NCBI GenBank assembly: GCA_964412785.1
Contig: CAYPQD010000007.1
Location: forward strand, 1-64,000
Reading direction: 5' to 3'
Length of the DNA: 64,000 nucleotides
Source of the DNA: UBA5336 sp964412785
Lineage (GTDB): Bacteria > Pseudomonadota > Alphaproteobacteria > Caulobacterales > Hyphomonadaceae
Of this stretch, positions 7,449 through 16,701 are shown in pieces; position 1 is the stretch's first letter, and every line of letters begins with the position of its first letter. Below the pieces are notes generated by a model that searched no databases, was not told the origin of the DNA, and worked only from the letters and a program-made list of their open reading frames with translations. The position numbers and the translations under genes are program-made.

Positions 7449-10400
7449 CTATTCATCGACCCGGACTTCGAAGGTGACGATGCCGGCCTCGCCGGGGACC
7501 ATGGTGCCGGTGCAGGTCCAGCCAAGGGCGCCGGTATAACCGGGGCCGGGCGCGGGCGGCGTTGCGAGCGTGCAGGAGAGCCCTGAGGGCGTGCGCAGGA
7601 TGGTTGGCGCGGTGGCCGAAAGGCTGGACCAGGCCGGCGTGTCGTCGAACACCTCCACATCGTCCACCGGCTCCGGCCCACTCGCCTCGAAGACGATGCG
7701 GTAGAGCAGGCGGTCACCCGGGCGGCCCGCATTGCTGGCGGCAAAGCCTGTACCGGCCAGCGCGTCGCATGCCGAGGCGGTGGCGTTGCAGACCTGCTTG
7801 GTGAGGATAAGCGCGCCACTCTGCGAAACAGTGACCCGGTCGGTGTTGGTGAGCGCGGCGGCCTGCGCCGTGCCTGCGAAGGCGAAGTCGGCGAGGACGT
7901 CATAGGTCAGGCGGGCAGCGGCGGGGGCGGCGGCATCAGCCTGCACGCGGACCAGCACGCAGGCGGTATCGCCGGCGGCGACCGCCTGGCCGGCGGGCGG
8001 CGCTCCCTCGCCTGCATCAATCGCGCCATTGCAATTGGCGTCGAGGATCAGGCTGAGGGCGAAAGCGCCGGCCGGCTCCTGGGTCTCGTTCGCGAGGGCG
8101 AGGGTGAGCGTGCCGGCGGTCGCCAGGGTGATTTCATGGGCGAGCAGGACCACCTGCCCCTGGGTGAGCGCGGCCTGTCGCGGCTCGACGAGGACCGGGT
8201 CGCGGACCTGGCCGACATCGACGCCGGTATAGACACCGCCGGTGGCGGGGGTGAAGGCGACCTCGCCATTGCTGGCCAGCCTGTCATCAGGCGCGGGAAG
8301 GTCGCCCGGCATGCCGGAGATGTAGCGCCAGCCACCGCCCGGCGTCGCCATGGCGAGGGTCACCGGCGTGCCGGCAGCCATGTGGGGGAGGATGAGGGTG
8401 TAGAGGCCCTCGCCATCGGTGGTGACGGCCTCGGCAATGGGGTCGCCGGCCACATCGAGCGCCTGAATGAGCACGCCGCCGAGCCCGCCCTCACCGCCGG
8501 CGAAGAGGCCGTCATGGGCGCCGGCCCCGCCAGCGCCATTGTCCTCGAACACCCGCCCGGAAACGGTGATGCTGCCCGCCTGCACAGTGAGCTGGTAATC
8601 CTCCACCTCGCCGTCTGGAGCGGCGGCGGTGGTGTCGAGGCCGGAGCTGGTCGACCAGCGGAAGCGGGCGAAGGTCGGGCTGCTGGTGGCGTCGGCGGGC
8701 ACGGTGGCAGGCACGCTGATCGTGCTGGTACCCGCCGCAGCGCTTTGCAGGTCGGTCGCGATCTGCTCGCCCGCATCGGCAAAATCGCCATCGCCATTCC
8801 AGTCGATCCAGCCCTGAAGGTAGCCCCTGTTCGCACTCGCCTGTGTGACGCTGACCGGGATCGTCACGCTGGCGCCCTGTGTCAGGGCAGGGAATGTGAC
8901 GCCGTCATCATCGGCGCCGTCGCCGGAGGCGTCCGCATTGGAGATCGAACCTGCATCCGCGTCGATCGCCGTGCCGAGGGCGTCCCCTGCCATGATGATG
9001 TGTGTCGCCTCGCCATAGCTTGTGCCGCTGGTCGGGGCGTCGGAGCGATCAAGAGCTATGACGTTGAGTGTGACCAGGGCCTCGTCATCTTCGGCGACAG
9101 ACGGGGGAGTCCCATTGCCGGGCAGGCTGTCGACATCGTTCGCATTCATTGTGGTTACCTGCGCCCAGGCGTCGGTGGCGCCTGCCGGGCCGCCGGCAAT
9201 GGCGACGATGTCGATGGACTGGCTGCCTCCGGTGGCAGCCAGCGAGCCCGGCACGCTCCAGATGCCGGTGGCGGCGTTGTAGTTGCCGCCGGAGGTGTCG
9301 CTGACCCAGGTGAAGCCGGCTGGCAGGTCGAAATCGGCCTGGACGCCTGAGACCGGATCCTGGCCGGAATTGGCGACCGTCAGGGTAAAGGTGACGGTGT
9401 CGCTTCCGGCGGTTGGCGCTGTGTCATCGACACTGAGCGCAAGCTCGACATCGGCATCGGCGAGGAAGTCGGACGACGAAATCCATTTCAGGAAGACGGC
9501 ACTGTCGAACCAGGCATCGCCGGCATCCGCGATCGCCAGCTTGATCTCATAGGTGGTGCCGGGCGTCACCGGCGTGTCGACGACGAAGGGGATGGTGAAA
9601 CCATCATATTGCAGGTTGGCATTGCTGGCCGGCGTGGTTCCCTGACCATTGTTGACATAGGCGGCGGCATTGGAGAGGTCGCTGGTCACGCCGGAATCGC
9701 GAGAGGCGACGTACTGGGAGCCACAGCCGCCATTGTTTATCGTGTTGACGGCAATCGGGGCCGTTTTTCCCGGTATGACGGCCGCATTGGTCCAAGCGGT
9801 CGTGCCCTTCTCGCGGATGAAGAAACCGAAAGCGTCGTTGAAGACCGTACACACGTATTCAGGGTACTCATCGGAGCCGAAAGCGAAGCTGAACTTGATG
9901 AAGGCGCCGGATGGCGTGGCTTCCAGTTCGAGAATGACGGGATCGAAGATTGCGTTGGCGGCGATGCCGGTGAGCTGCGGATCGACAGTCGACGTGCCGA
10001 CCACGCTGGAGATGCCCGGCGCATCGTTTGGCCCTTTGACCGCGTTGAGCGTTCCGGTGAATCCATAACCTTCAAGAACGCCGCTCGCTCCTGTGCCAAG
10101 AGAATCGGCCGTCGCCAGGAAGATGCCGCGGTCGATCCCGACCACCGGGCCGGGGCCCGCGGGCAGGTCGCCATCCGTGAAAGTGCCGTACTGGCGCGGC
10201 TGACCGGCCGTCGCCGACAGCGATCCCGGCGTGATGGCGATGCCGGGCCCTTGGAGTGCAGCCTCCATCTGGGCATTGCTGGCGGTCGGGTCGAGGTCGG
10301 GACTCGCGCCGGCGGTGAGGCCGATATGGCTGGCAAACGCGGCTGCAAGTGCCGCCCTGAAGACGCGGCCGAGGCCTCGCCAATCCGTATCCCGGAACAT
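7449..10400 (-). CDS. Large secreted choice-of-anchor L / DUF11 / GEVED domain protein
   Basis: Surface or secreted protein of 983 residues with no catalytic motif. The ATG at 10400 is preferred over an upstream TTG at 10421 because GGGGAG sits about 6 bases ahead of it. A signal peptide follows (AALAAAFASHIGLTAGA). Domains in order: choice-of-anchor L (about 30-320, with FGSDEYPEYV and NDAFGFFI); a DUF11-type strand repeat (about 330-430, TVTFTLTVANSGQDPVSGV); GEVED (about 470-620, GWIDWNGDGDF and GEVEDYQLTV); an SdrD/Cna-B-like domain (about 625-720, SGRVFEDNG...GEGLYTLILP); and two further DUF11-like blocks to the end. There is no PEP-CTERM or LPxTG-type tail and no partner gene nearby that would explain its anchoring. 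Function unknown, probably an extracellular structural or adhesive protein. Confidence 0.85.
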   Translation of the reverse strand: MFRDTDWRGLGRVFRAALAAAFASHIGLTAGASPDLDPTASNAQMEAALQGPGIAITPGSLSATAGQPRQYGTFTDGDLPAGPGPVVGIDRGIFLATADSLGTGASGVLEGYGFTGTLNAVKGPNDAPGISSVVGTSTVDPQLTGIAANAIFDPVILELEATPSGAFIKFSFAFGSDEYPEYVCTVFNDAFGFFIREKGTTAWTNAAVIPGKTAPIAVNTINNGGCGSQYVASRDSGVTSDLSNAAAYVNNGQGTTPASNANLQYDGFTIPFVVDTPVTPGTTYEIKLAIADAGDAWFDSAVFLKWISSSDFLADADVELALSVDDTAPTAGSDTVTFTLTVANSGQDPVSGVQADFDLPAGFTWVSDTSGGNYNAATGIWSVPGSLAATGGSQSIDIVAIAGGPAGATDAWAQVTTMNANDVDSLPGNGTPPSVAEDDEALVTLNVIALDRSDAPTSGTSYGEATHIIMAGDALGTAIDADAGSISNADASGDGADDDGVTFPALTQGASVTIPVSVTQASANRGYLQGWIDWNGDGDFADAGEQIATDLQSAAAGTSTISVPATVPADATSSPTFARFRWSTSSGLDTTAAAPDGEVEDYQLTVQAGSITVSGRVFEDNGAGGAGAHDGLFAGGEGGLGGVLIQALDVAGDPIAEAVTTDGEGLYTLILPHMAAGTPVTLAMATPGGGWRYISGMPGDLPAPDDRLASNGEVAFTPATGGVYTGVDVGQVRDPVLVEPRQAALTQGQVVLLAHEITLATAGTLTLALANETQEPAGAFALSLILDANCNGAIDAGEGAPPAGQAVAAGDTACVLVRVQADAAAPAAARLTYDVLADFAFAGTAQAAALTNTDRVTVSQSGALILTKQVCNATASACDALAGTGFAASNAGRPGDRLLYRIVFEASGPEPVDDVEVFDDTPAWSSLSATAPTILRTPSGLSCTLATPPAPGPGYTGALGWTCTGTMVPGEAGIVTFEVRVDE

Positions 10401-10426
10401 GCCCGCGCTCCCCGAAAACAACCCTG

Positions 10427-10440
10427 AGTCGTTTTCGACT
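10427..10440. promoter_or_regulatory. Palindrome upstream of the choice-of-anchor gene
   Basis: AGTCG-TTTT-CGACT forms a perfect 5-bp inverted repeat with a 4-base centre, 26 bases before the chosen ATG of the minus-strand gene. It could be an operator or a small 5'-leader hairpin. No regulator can be assigned. Confidence 0.3.
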
Positions 10441-10486
10441 TAAGGTAGCGCATCTTTCGAAAGTGTTAACACCCCTCAGGCGGGGG

Positions 10487-11299
10487 TCACCGGACCGGCG
10501 CCAGGTCGAGGCTGACCGGCGCGTGGTCTGAAGGTTTGACGCCGCCGCGCCAGGCCAGGTGGATGCGGAAGCTGGCGAGGTCCGCACCATCGAGGGCGGC
10601 CCGGTCGGTCCAGACATGGTCGAGCCGCCGGCCGCGATTGGAGGCGGCCCAGTCGCGCGCGCGATAGCTCCACCAGGTGTAGAGCTTCTGCTCGGGGGGA
10701 TGCACATGCCGCGCGACATCGATGAAGCGTGCCGCCGCGCGCGCCGCCTCCAGCGCCTCGGTCTCCACCGGCGTGTGGGAGACCACGTTGAGCAGCTGCC
10801 TGTGCGACCAGACATCGTGCTCCTGCGGCGCCACATTGAGGTCGCCGACAAGCACCTGCGGCACGCGGGCGCTGCGACCGGCCGCGAAATCGCGCGCCAT
10901 CGCCGCCAGGAAATCGAGCTTGTGGGCGAATTTCGGATTGGCATCCGGGTCGGGCGCATCCCCGCCCGAGGGGACGTAGAGATTGTGGATATCGTGGCCG
11001 CCAATGCGCGCGGAGACGATCCGCGCATGACCCTCGCGGCAGAGCGACGGGCCGTCGATCAGCTCAAGTGGAAGGCGCGAGGCAATGGCCACGCCGTGCT
11101 GGCCCCGGCCCTGGCCGCGTATGGCAAGGTGAGGCAGGCCGGCGGCGGCGAAGGCCTTGCCCGGGAATTCGTCGGTCCGGCACTTTATTTCCTGCAGGCA
11201 GAGAATGTCTGGCGCCTCGGCGGCAATGAATGCGGCGACCCGCTCCATGCGCAGGCGGACAGAGTTGATATTCCAGGTCACAAGACGGAGACGCGACAT
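10487..11299 (-). CDS. xth: Exodeoxyribonuclease III
   Basis: Mg2+-dependent AP endonuclease / 3'-5' exonuclease of the EEP family, 270 residues, acting in base-excision repair. ATG 11299 is chosen because it begins MSRLRLVTWNINSVR, the conserved first strand; the longer open frame upstream is Pro/Gly-rich and carries no domain. Active-site motifs are WNINSVR (Asn), LCLQEIK (catalytic Glu), LYVPSG, the D-x-N pair in LVGDLNVAP, RRLDHVW and the terminal SDHAPV (Asp-His). It follows lolA and ftsK, a neighbourhood conserved in alphaproteobacteria. Confidence 0.96.
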   Translation of the reverse strand: MSRLRLVTWNINSVRLRMERVAAFIAAEAPDILCLQEIKCRTDEFPGKAFAAAGLPHLAIRGQGRGQHGVAIASRLPLELIDGPSLCREGHARIVSARIGGHDIHNLYVPSGGDAPDPDANPKFAHKLDFLAAMARDFAAGRSARVPQVLVGDLNVAPQEHDVWSHRQLLNVVSHTPVETEALEAARAAARFIDVARHVHPPEQKLYTWWSYRARDWAASNRGRRLDHVWTDRAALDGADLASFRIHLAWRGGVKPSDHAPVSLDLAPVR

Positions 11300-11334
11300 T
11301 CCGACACCGGTAACGCCACAGCCCGGCACGTCAA

Positions 11335-11366
11335 CGCGCCCGGGCAGGGGGGGATGCCCGGGCGCG
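11335..11366 (-). terminator. Strong GC hairpin ahead of xth
   Basis: A perfect 12-bp stem (CGCGCCCGGGCA with TGCCCGGGCGCG) encloses an 8-base loop. On the minus strand it lies after lolA and ends 35 bases before the xth ATG. No clear T-run follows, so it may be a weak or factor-dependent terminator or an attenuator that lowers read-through from lolA into xth. Confidence 0.5.
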
Positions 11367-11561
11367 CTCGACGCACTTGGCGTCACACCGGGAGGGGAAG
11401 GGGTCCGGTGGTAGCCTGAACGGTGTCGGGTACAGCGGGGGGATGCTGTTCGAGGTAAGCACCGTGGCTACAGTGGCAAATATGTCACGAGGCTGGCGCA
11501 TTTCAAGTGACGTTTGCGTTATTTTCTTTCCCGTGGCGGGAATGTCCGGGCGCGACCCGGC

Positions 11562-12488
11562 TCAGCGGTCCCGGTCCTCCTCCTCATCGCCAAAGTCGCG
11601 GATGCGGAACAGGCGTGGATCGAGCCGGACGCCGGTGACCACGTCATCCAGTCGCACGGTGGTGAGTGAATCATTGGCGTCAACGACGCGCCAGCCCATC
11701 AGATCATAGCTCGCCGCCTCGAACACGAGGGTGAGTTCGCCCTCCATCTCGCCGGAGCGATCGCGCATGGCTATTTCGAGGATGCCATTGGCCCGGCGCA
11801 CGCGCACCACTTCCGCCTCGGTCTCGAAATCAAGGTCATCGTCAAGAACAAGGTTGAGCGGCGTTGTCGCCAGCGGGACCCGGTCGACCTCTTCCAGCGC
11901 CTCGTCGCGGATGGCGACATTGGTGCCGTCCGCGGCGAGAAGGATCGGCGAGGGATCGTCATAGTCAAAGCGCATGCGGCCCGGCCGCTGCAAGGCGAAC
12001 CGGCCGGTTAGCTCGCGGCCATAATCGTCGAACTGGACAAAGCGCCCCTCTGCGGTGCGCACGTCCGACAGGGCCCGGGCGGCGGACTTCAGGACAGCAC
12101 GCTGCTCGGTCGGCGAGATCACTGCGGGATCGGGCACGGGTACGGTTTCCGGGCCGGGGGCGGGCGCCAGGGCGATTTCCGGCACGGGAGCAGGGGCGGG
12201 CGGCACAGTCTCTGTCGGCGCCTGGTCGCGGGCCTCGTCAGCCGGCCGGCTGTCCTGTACGGGGATCAGCGCCGGCGGGGGCGGGCCTGCCGGGGGCGGG
12301 GCGATACCGGTCGCGCTCACGTTTGCGCCCGCGATCGGACTGACTGCGGCCGGCTCGGTTGCTACCGGCGCGGAGGACAGATGGCCGCCGAGTGTCACGC
12401 CGAGGGTGCCGGGAATGGCGAGGGCGGCGCCGTGGCCGGCGAACTGGCTGGCCAGAAGAACGCCAAGGCTTGCGAGAGGGGTCAGCAT
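11562..12488 (-). CDS. lolA: LolA-family outer-membrane lipoprotein carrier protein
   Basis: Periplasmic chaperone-type protein, 308 residues, expected to ferry lipoproteins from LolCDE to the outer membrane. A hydrophobic N-terminal stretch suggests export. The LolA-like beta-barrel occupies about residues 125-305, with RFVQFDDYGRELTGRFALQRPGRMRF-type strands and a LVLDDDLDF segment. Between them, residues 40-120 form a long Pro/Ala/Val-rich low-complexity linker (PPPAGPPPPA and similar), unusual for a LolA, which is normally about 200 residues in total. The tail is acidic (DFGDEEEDRDR). The position between ftsK and xth is the conserved one, supporting the name. The linker is the odd point. 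Confidence 0.82.
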   Translation of the reverse strand: MLTPLASLGVLLASQFAGHGAALAIPGTLGVTLGGHLSSAPVATEPAAVSPIAGANVSATGIAPPPAGPPPPALIPVQDSRPADEARDQAPTETVPPAPAPVPEIALAPAPGPETVPVPDPAVISPTEQRAVLKSAARALSDVRTAEGRFVQFDDYGRELTGRFALQRPGRMRFDYDDPSPILLAADGTNVAIRDEALEEVDRVPLATTPLNLVLDDDLDFETEAEVVRVRRANGILEIAMRDRSGEMEGELTLVFEAASYDLMGWRVVDANDSLTTVRLDDVVTGVRLDPRLFRIRDFGDEEEDRDR

Positions 12489-12599
12489 GGGGGCTTTCGC
12501 CTCCTTGGGTTACGTCGAGTTGGACGTCAGATAGCAGGGCTGGCAAGCCGCATAAGGGCGAAAATGCGGCATTTGCTGCCGTCTTTCGTTGGCCCGCGT

Positions 12600-15023
12600 T
12601 CAGGCCTCGGCCTCGGCACCGGACCGGGCGAGGATTTCGCGCTTGCCGGCATGGTTGGGAGCGGAGATCACGCCCTCCTCTTCCAGCCGTTCGATCAGGC
12701 TCGCGGCCTTGTTGTAGCCGACCTTGAGGCGGCGCTGCAGATAACTCGTGGAGGCGCGCTGGTCGCGCACCACGATCGCGATGGCCTGGGCGAAGAGGTC
12801 TTCCTCGCTGTCGCCGGTGGAGGTTCCGAGCATGGCGTCCATCACGGCGCTGCCGGAACCCTCCTCGGGCTCTTCAAGCACCCCCGGGTCATAGTCCGGC
12901 TCGCCCTGGGTGCGCAGCCAGGCCACCACCTTCTCCACTTCCTCGTCTGAGACAAACGGCCCGTGCAGGCGGCGCGTCTTGCCGCCGGGCGCCTGGTAGA
13001 GAAGGTCGCCCATGCCGAGGAGCTGTTCGGCGCCCTGCTCGCCGAGAATGGTACGGCTGTCGATCTTGGTGGTGACCATGTAGGAGATGCGCGTCGGGAA
13101 GTTCGCCTTGATCGTTCCGGTGATGACATCGACGGAGGGGCGCTGGGTCGCGGTGATCAGGTGGATGCCGGCAGCGCGCGCCATCTGCGCGAGGCGCTGG
13201 ACGCAGCCCTCGATCTCCTTGCCCGCGACCATCATCAGATCGGCCATCTCGTCGATCACCACGACGATGTTCGGAACCTGCTCGGTCGGCAGCACCTCGG
13301 TCTCGTGCACCGGCTTGCCGCGCTCGTCGAAGCCGGTCTGGACCTCGCGTGTCATCGGCTCTGCGCTGGCGCGGTATCTCGCGGCCTTCTCGTTGAAACC
13401 GGCAAGGTTGCGCACGCCCGCCTTGGACATCAGCTCATAGCGCCGCTCCATCTCGCGCACGGCCCATTTCAGCGCGTTGACCGCCTTCATCGGGTCGGTG
13501 ACCACCGGCGCCATCAGGTGCGGAATGCCCTGATAGACCGACAGCTCAAGCATTTTCGGGTCGATCATGATGAAGCGGCACTGATCGGGCGTCAGCTTGT
13601 AGACGAGCGACAGGATCATGGCGTTGACGCCGACCGACTTGCCCGAGCCCGTCGTGCCCGCGATCAGAAGGTGTGGCATCTTCGCCAGCTCGACCACGGT
13701 CGGCTGGCCGCCGATATCCTCGCCGAGCGCCATGGGCAGCGTCGCCTTGCTGTCGCGGAACGCCGGGGCAGCAAGCAGGGAGCGCAGGTAGACCGTCTCC
13801 CGGCTCTCATTGGGCAGCTCGATGCCGATGGCGTTCTTGCCGGGGATGACGGCGACGCGGGCCGACTGGGCGCTCATGGAGCGGGCGATATCGTCAGCAA
13901 GCGCAATGACACGCGCCGATTTCACCCCCGCCGCCGGCTCCAGCTCGAACAGGGTGACGACCGGGCCGGGGCGGACTTCCTTGATGCGCCCGCGCACGCC
14001 GAATTCGCGCAGCACGCCGGAGAGTTGGCCGGCGCGGGCGACCAGCGCCTCTTCGTCGACCCCGCCGCGGCGGGCCGGCGGGGGAGTCAGCAGGTCCAAG
14101 GCGGGCAGACGCGAGCGCGGCGAGGCGGTGGCGGCCGGCCGGCGCACGCGCGGCGCCGCTTGCGCTGCGGGCCGTGCCGGGGCGCGAAAGGACGGGCGGT
14201 CACCGGCGGTCTCCACCGGCGCAGCGTCAAACGCTTCGGGCTCGCCGGCCGTATCGGCGCCTTCGCTCTCCGGAAGGGGCAGGACCCGTTCGCGATAATC
14301 GGCGTCGCTGAAGGCGAGGCTCTCTGCCCGCCACAGGCGCCAGCGGTCGGCAAGGCCCCCGCCAAGGCGGCGCAGCCAGTCACCGAGGCCGCGTGCCCGC
14401 GAGGCCGCGCGCACGCCCGACTGGGCCGCCGCCTCCTGCAGCAGGCGAGCATCGTCGCGGCGGAAACCGAGCGCCGCGATTGCAAAGGCAAGCGCCGCCA
14501 TGCCAGCCAGCCCGCCGGCCAGCAGGGTCGGCGCCGGCAGAAGCAGCGCGCGGAACGGCCATTCGGCGAGATAGAGCAGCCCGTCGCCGGTGATGCCGCC
14601 AAGCCCGGCCCGCAGCGGCCACGCCGCCGGCACGGGCCAGGCGGCAAAACAGGCAGCCGACAGGGGGATTGAGGCAACGCCATAAAGCCAGCGGCGGACC
14701 CTCGGCCGGCCGATCAAGACCGCGCGCATGGCCCCGCCCGTCATTAGCGCAAGGCCGCCTGCCCAGCCTGACCAGCCAAGGACCTGGCGGGCAAGGTCGG
14801 CAAACACCGCGCCGCCGCCGCCGAACAGGTTGGTGGCGCCGGCATCGGTGGCGACATTCCAGCTCGGGTCGGCCGGGTGGTAGGAGGCGACGCTGCCGCA
14901 CACGAACACACCGACCGCAAAGGCTGCCGTGCCGGTCAGGATGCGCCAGACCGGATCGCTGGCGGCGCGGCGGTTGGCCGGCGCGGCGGACGGCTCATAG
15001 GCGGCGGATGTGTCGGCTGGCAT
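12600..15023 (-). CDS. ftsK: DNA translocase FtsK
   Basis: Septum-located DNA pump that moves chromosome termini and activates XerCD at dif; 807 residues. The N-terminal part (about 25-190) has four hydrophobic segments of the FtsK_4TM type. A Pro/Ala/Arg-rich linker follows (about 200-310). The motor has Walker A GTTGSGKSVG (about 458) and Walker B VVVIDEMADLMM (about 590). The C-terminal winged-helix gamma domain (about 735-800, QRRLKVGYNKAASLIERLEEEGVIS) reads polar sequence markers. The linker is short compared with enterobacterial FtsK, as is usual in alphaproteobacteria. The gene is followed by lolA after 111 bp; xerC lies elsewhere in the window. Confidence 0.97.
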   Translation of the reverse strand: MPADTSAAYEPSAAPANRRAASDPVWRILTGTAAFAVGVFVCGSVASYHPADPSWNVATDAGATNLFGGGGAVFADLARQVLGWSGWAGGLALMTGGAMRAVLIGRPRVRRWLYGVASIPLSAACFAAWPVPAAWPLRAGLGGITGDGLLYLAEWPFRALLLPAPTLLAGGLAGMAALAFAIAALGFRRDDARLLQEAAAQSGVRAASRARGLGDWLRRLGGGLADRWRLWRAESLAFSDADYRERVLPLPESEGADTAGEPEAFDAAPVETAGDRPSFRAPARPAAQAAPRVRRPAATASPRSRLPALDLLTPPPARRGGVDEEALVARAGQLSGVLREFGVRGRIKEVRPGPVVTLFELEPAAGVKSARVIALADDIARSMSAQSARVAVIPGKNAIGIELPNESRETVYLRSLLAAPAFRDSKATLPMALGEDIGGQPTVVELAKMPHLLIAGTTGSGKSVGVNAMILSLVYKLTPDQCRFIMIDPKMLELSVYQGIPHLMAPVVTDPMKAVNALKWAVREMERRYELMSKAGVRNLAGFNEKAARYRASAEPMTREVQTGFDERGKPVHETEVLPTEQVPNIVVVIDEMADLMMVAGKEIEGCVQRLAQMARAAGIHLITATQRPSVDVITGTIKANFPTRISYMVTTKIDSRTILGEQGAEQLLGMGDLLYQAPGGKTRRLHGPFVSDEEVEKVVAWLRTQGEPDYDPGVLEEPEEGSGSAVMDAMLGTSTGDSEEDLFAQAIAIVVRDQRASTSYLQRRLKVGYNKAASLIERLEEEGVISAPNHAGKREILARSGAEAEA

Positions 15024-15072
15024 GCGCCAACAATCACCCTGTCAGGCTTAACGCCCGGCAAATGCCGACAAA

Positions 15073-15119
15073 GGAAAAGCCCGCCCCCGGGGGCCGCCTT
15101 TCAGCGCTCGGGGGCGGGC
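15073..15119 (-). terminator. Rho-independent terminator of amt
   Basis: A perfect 11-bp stem, GCCCGCCCCCG paired with CGGGGGCGGGC (15079-15089 and 15109-15119), is followed on the minus strand by TTTTCCTTTG. It lies 38 bases after the amt stop codon, so it ends amt transcription before ftsK. Confidence 0.82.
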
Positions 15120-15157
15120 CGTCCGGAAAGCCCGCGAGGAGGTTGCCGGAAGCAGCG

Positions 15158-16492
15158 CTACTGGGCGAACTCCGGATAGGCCTCCAGTCCGACCTCGGAG
15201 CGGTCCAGCCCCAATTCCTCATCCTCGGGCGACAGGCGGATACCGACGGTGAATTTCAGGATCATCCAGCCGATGAGGGACATCACCACGACAAAGGCGC
15301 CGATGGAGACAATGCCGATCGCCTGCCACAGGAAGCTGGTACCGTCATTGGTCCACGGCACGATGATCGTGCCCCAGATGCCACACACGAGGTGGGCCGG
15401 GATGGCGCCGACCACGTCGTCGATCTTGAACCGATCGAGCAGCGGCACGGAGACCACCACAAGAACACCGCCCACGGCGCCGATCAGGACCGACTGCCAG
15501 ACTGCCGGGGCGAGTGGCTCAGCGGTGATCGAGACGAGGCCGCCAATTGCGCCGTTGAACACCAGGGTCGCGTCGATCTTGCCCTTGTAGAGGATGGAGG
15601 TGGCGATCATCGCGGCAAGCACGCCGCCGACGGCCGCCATATTGGTGTTGACGAAAATCCTGGAGACGGAGTTGATGTCCTCGATCGTCCCGGCAGCGAG
15701 TTGCGAGCCACCATTGAAGCCAAACCAGCCGAACCAGAGAATGAAGGTACCCAGCGCAGCCAGCGGGATGTTGGAGCCGGGCATCGGGTTGATTGTCTTG
15801 CCGAAATACTTGCCGGTGCGGGGGCCGAGGATGATTGCCCCGACAAGGGCAGCCCAGCCGCCGACGGAGTGGACCAGCGTCGATCCGGCAAAATCGGAGA
15901 AGCCGTTCTGGTAGAGCCAGCCCTCGCCCCATTGCCAGGAACACTGGATCGGATAGATCACGCCGGTGAGAAAGGCGGTGAAGATCAGGAAAGGCCAGAT
16001 CTTGATCCGCTCGGCCAATGTGCCGGAGACAATCGAGGCTGCGGTGGCCACGAACACCATCTGGAAGAACCAGTCCGAACTGGAGGCATAGTCGCCATCG
16101 CTGGTCGCCGTGTCACCCGGCGCCCAAACCGCGGGCATGCCGAGATAGCCCTCGACGATCCACGAACCCGGATAGAGCAGCTGGTAGCCGATCAGGTAGA
16201 ACATCAGGCCGGCGACCGAGAACAGCGCGACGTTCTTCATCGACTGCATGGCTGCATTCTTGGAGCGGACGAGACCGGTCTCCAGCATGCAGAAACCGGC
16301 GGCCATGAACATCACCACGAGCCCTGAAAGCAGGAACAGCAGGGAGTTGTCGACATAGGCCGACCCGGACGCCTCAAGCGCCTCCAGTCGGGCAATCATG
16401 TCGGCGTCCTGGGCCGACGCTCCGGCGGCCAGGACGGCGGTAAGGCCTAAAAGCGTCGGCACCTTCCAGGCCGCGCGCATCAATGGTGTCAT
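15158..16492 (-). CDS. amt: Ammonium transporter (Amt/MEP/Rh family)
   Basis: Inner-membrane ammonium channel, 444 residues, with a cleavable signal-like N-terminus (TAVLAAGASAQ) followed by about eleven membrane segments. The family signature DFAGSTLVHSVGGWAALVGA carries the substrate-site Asp and the first pore histidine; the second pore histidine is in IPAHLVCGIWGT. The ATG is preceded by GAGGGAGA at good spacing. glnK, the usual PII partner, is not next to it. It sits head-to-head with the UbiH-type gene, 209 bp apart. No convincing sigma-54 site was found in that gap. Confidence 0.96.
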   Translation of the reverse strand: MTPLMRAAWKVPTLLGLTAVLAAGASAQDADMIARLEALEASGSAYVDNSLLFLLSGLVVMFMAAGFCMLETGLVRSKNAAMQSMKNVALFSVAGLMFYLIGYQLLYPGSWIVEGYLGMPAVWAPGDTATSDGDYASSSDWFFQMVFVATAASIVSGTLAERIKIWPFLIFTAFLTGVIYPIQCSWQWGEGWLYQNGFSDFAGSTLVHSVGGWAALVGAIILGPRTGKYFGKTINPMPGSNIPLAALGTFILWFGWFGFNGGSQLAAGTIEDINSVSRIFVNTNMAAVGGVLAAMIATSILYKGKIDATLVFNGAIGGLVSITAEPLAPAVWQSVLIGAVGGVLVVVSVPLLDRFKIDDVVGAIPAHLVCGIWGTIIVPWTNDGTSFLWQAIGIVSIGAFVVVMSLIGWMILKFTVGIRLSPEDEELGLDRSEVGLEAYPEFAQ

Positions 16493-16701
16493 GGACTGTC
16501 TCCCTCAGTGTTCAACACGTGAGGCCCCCGCATACGCCCCACGACGCCTACACTCAGAGGGCGGGACGCGGCTTGAACAGGCGCAACGCCACCTGACGGA
16601 GCCGCCGGGCCAGACGTGACCAGAATCTGTGCATCCGCAGCATGCGGCGCTTAAGGATATGTCACACTTCACCAGGCGAGTGCGCCGGACTATGTTCATG
16701 C

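Noticed and set aside
12963..16327. Long plus-strand open frames opposite ftsK and amt
   Set aside because: They are shadows of well-supported minus-strand genes; composition is low-complexity Arg/Ala/Gly/His and no motif is present.
16493..16701. Sigma-54 promoter for amt
   Set aside because: No GG-N10-GC pair with adequate flanks was found; only partial resemblance (GTGGCGTTGC).
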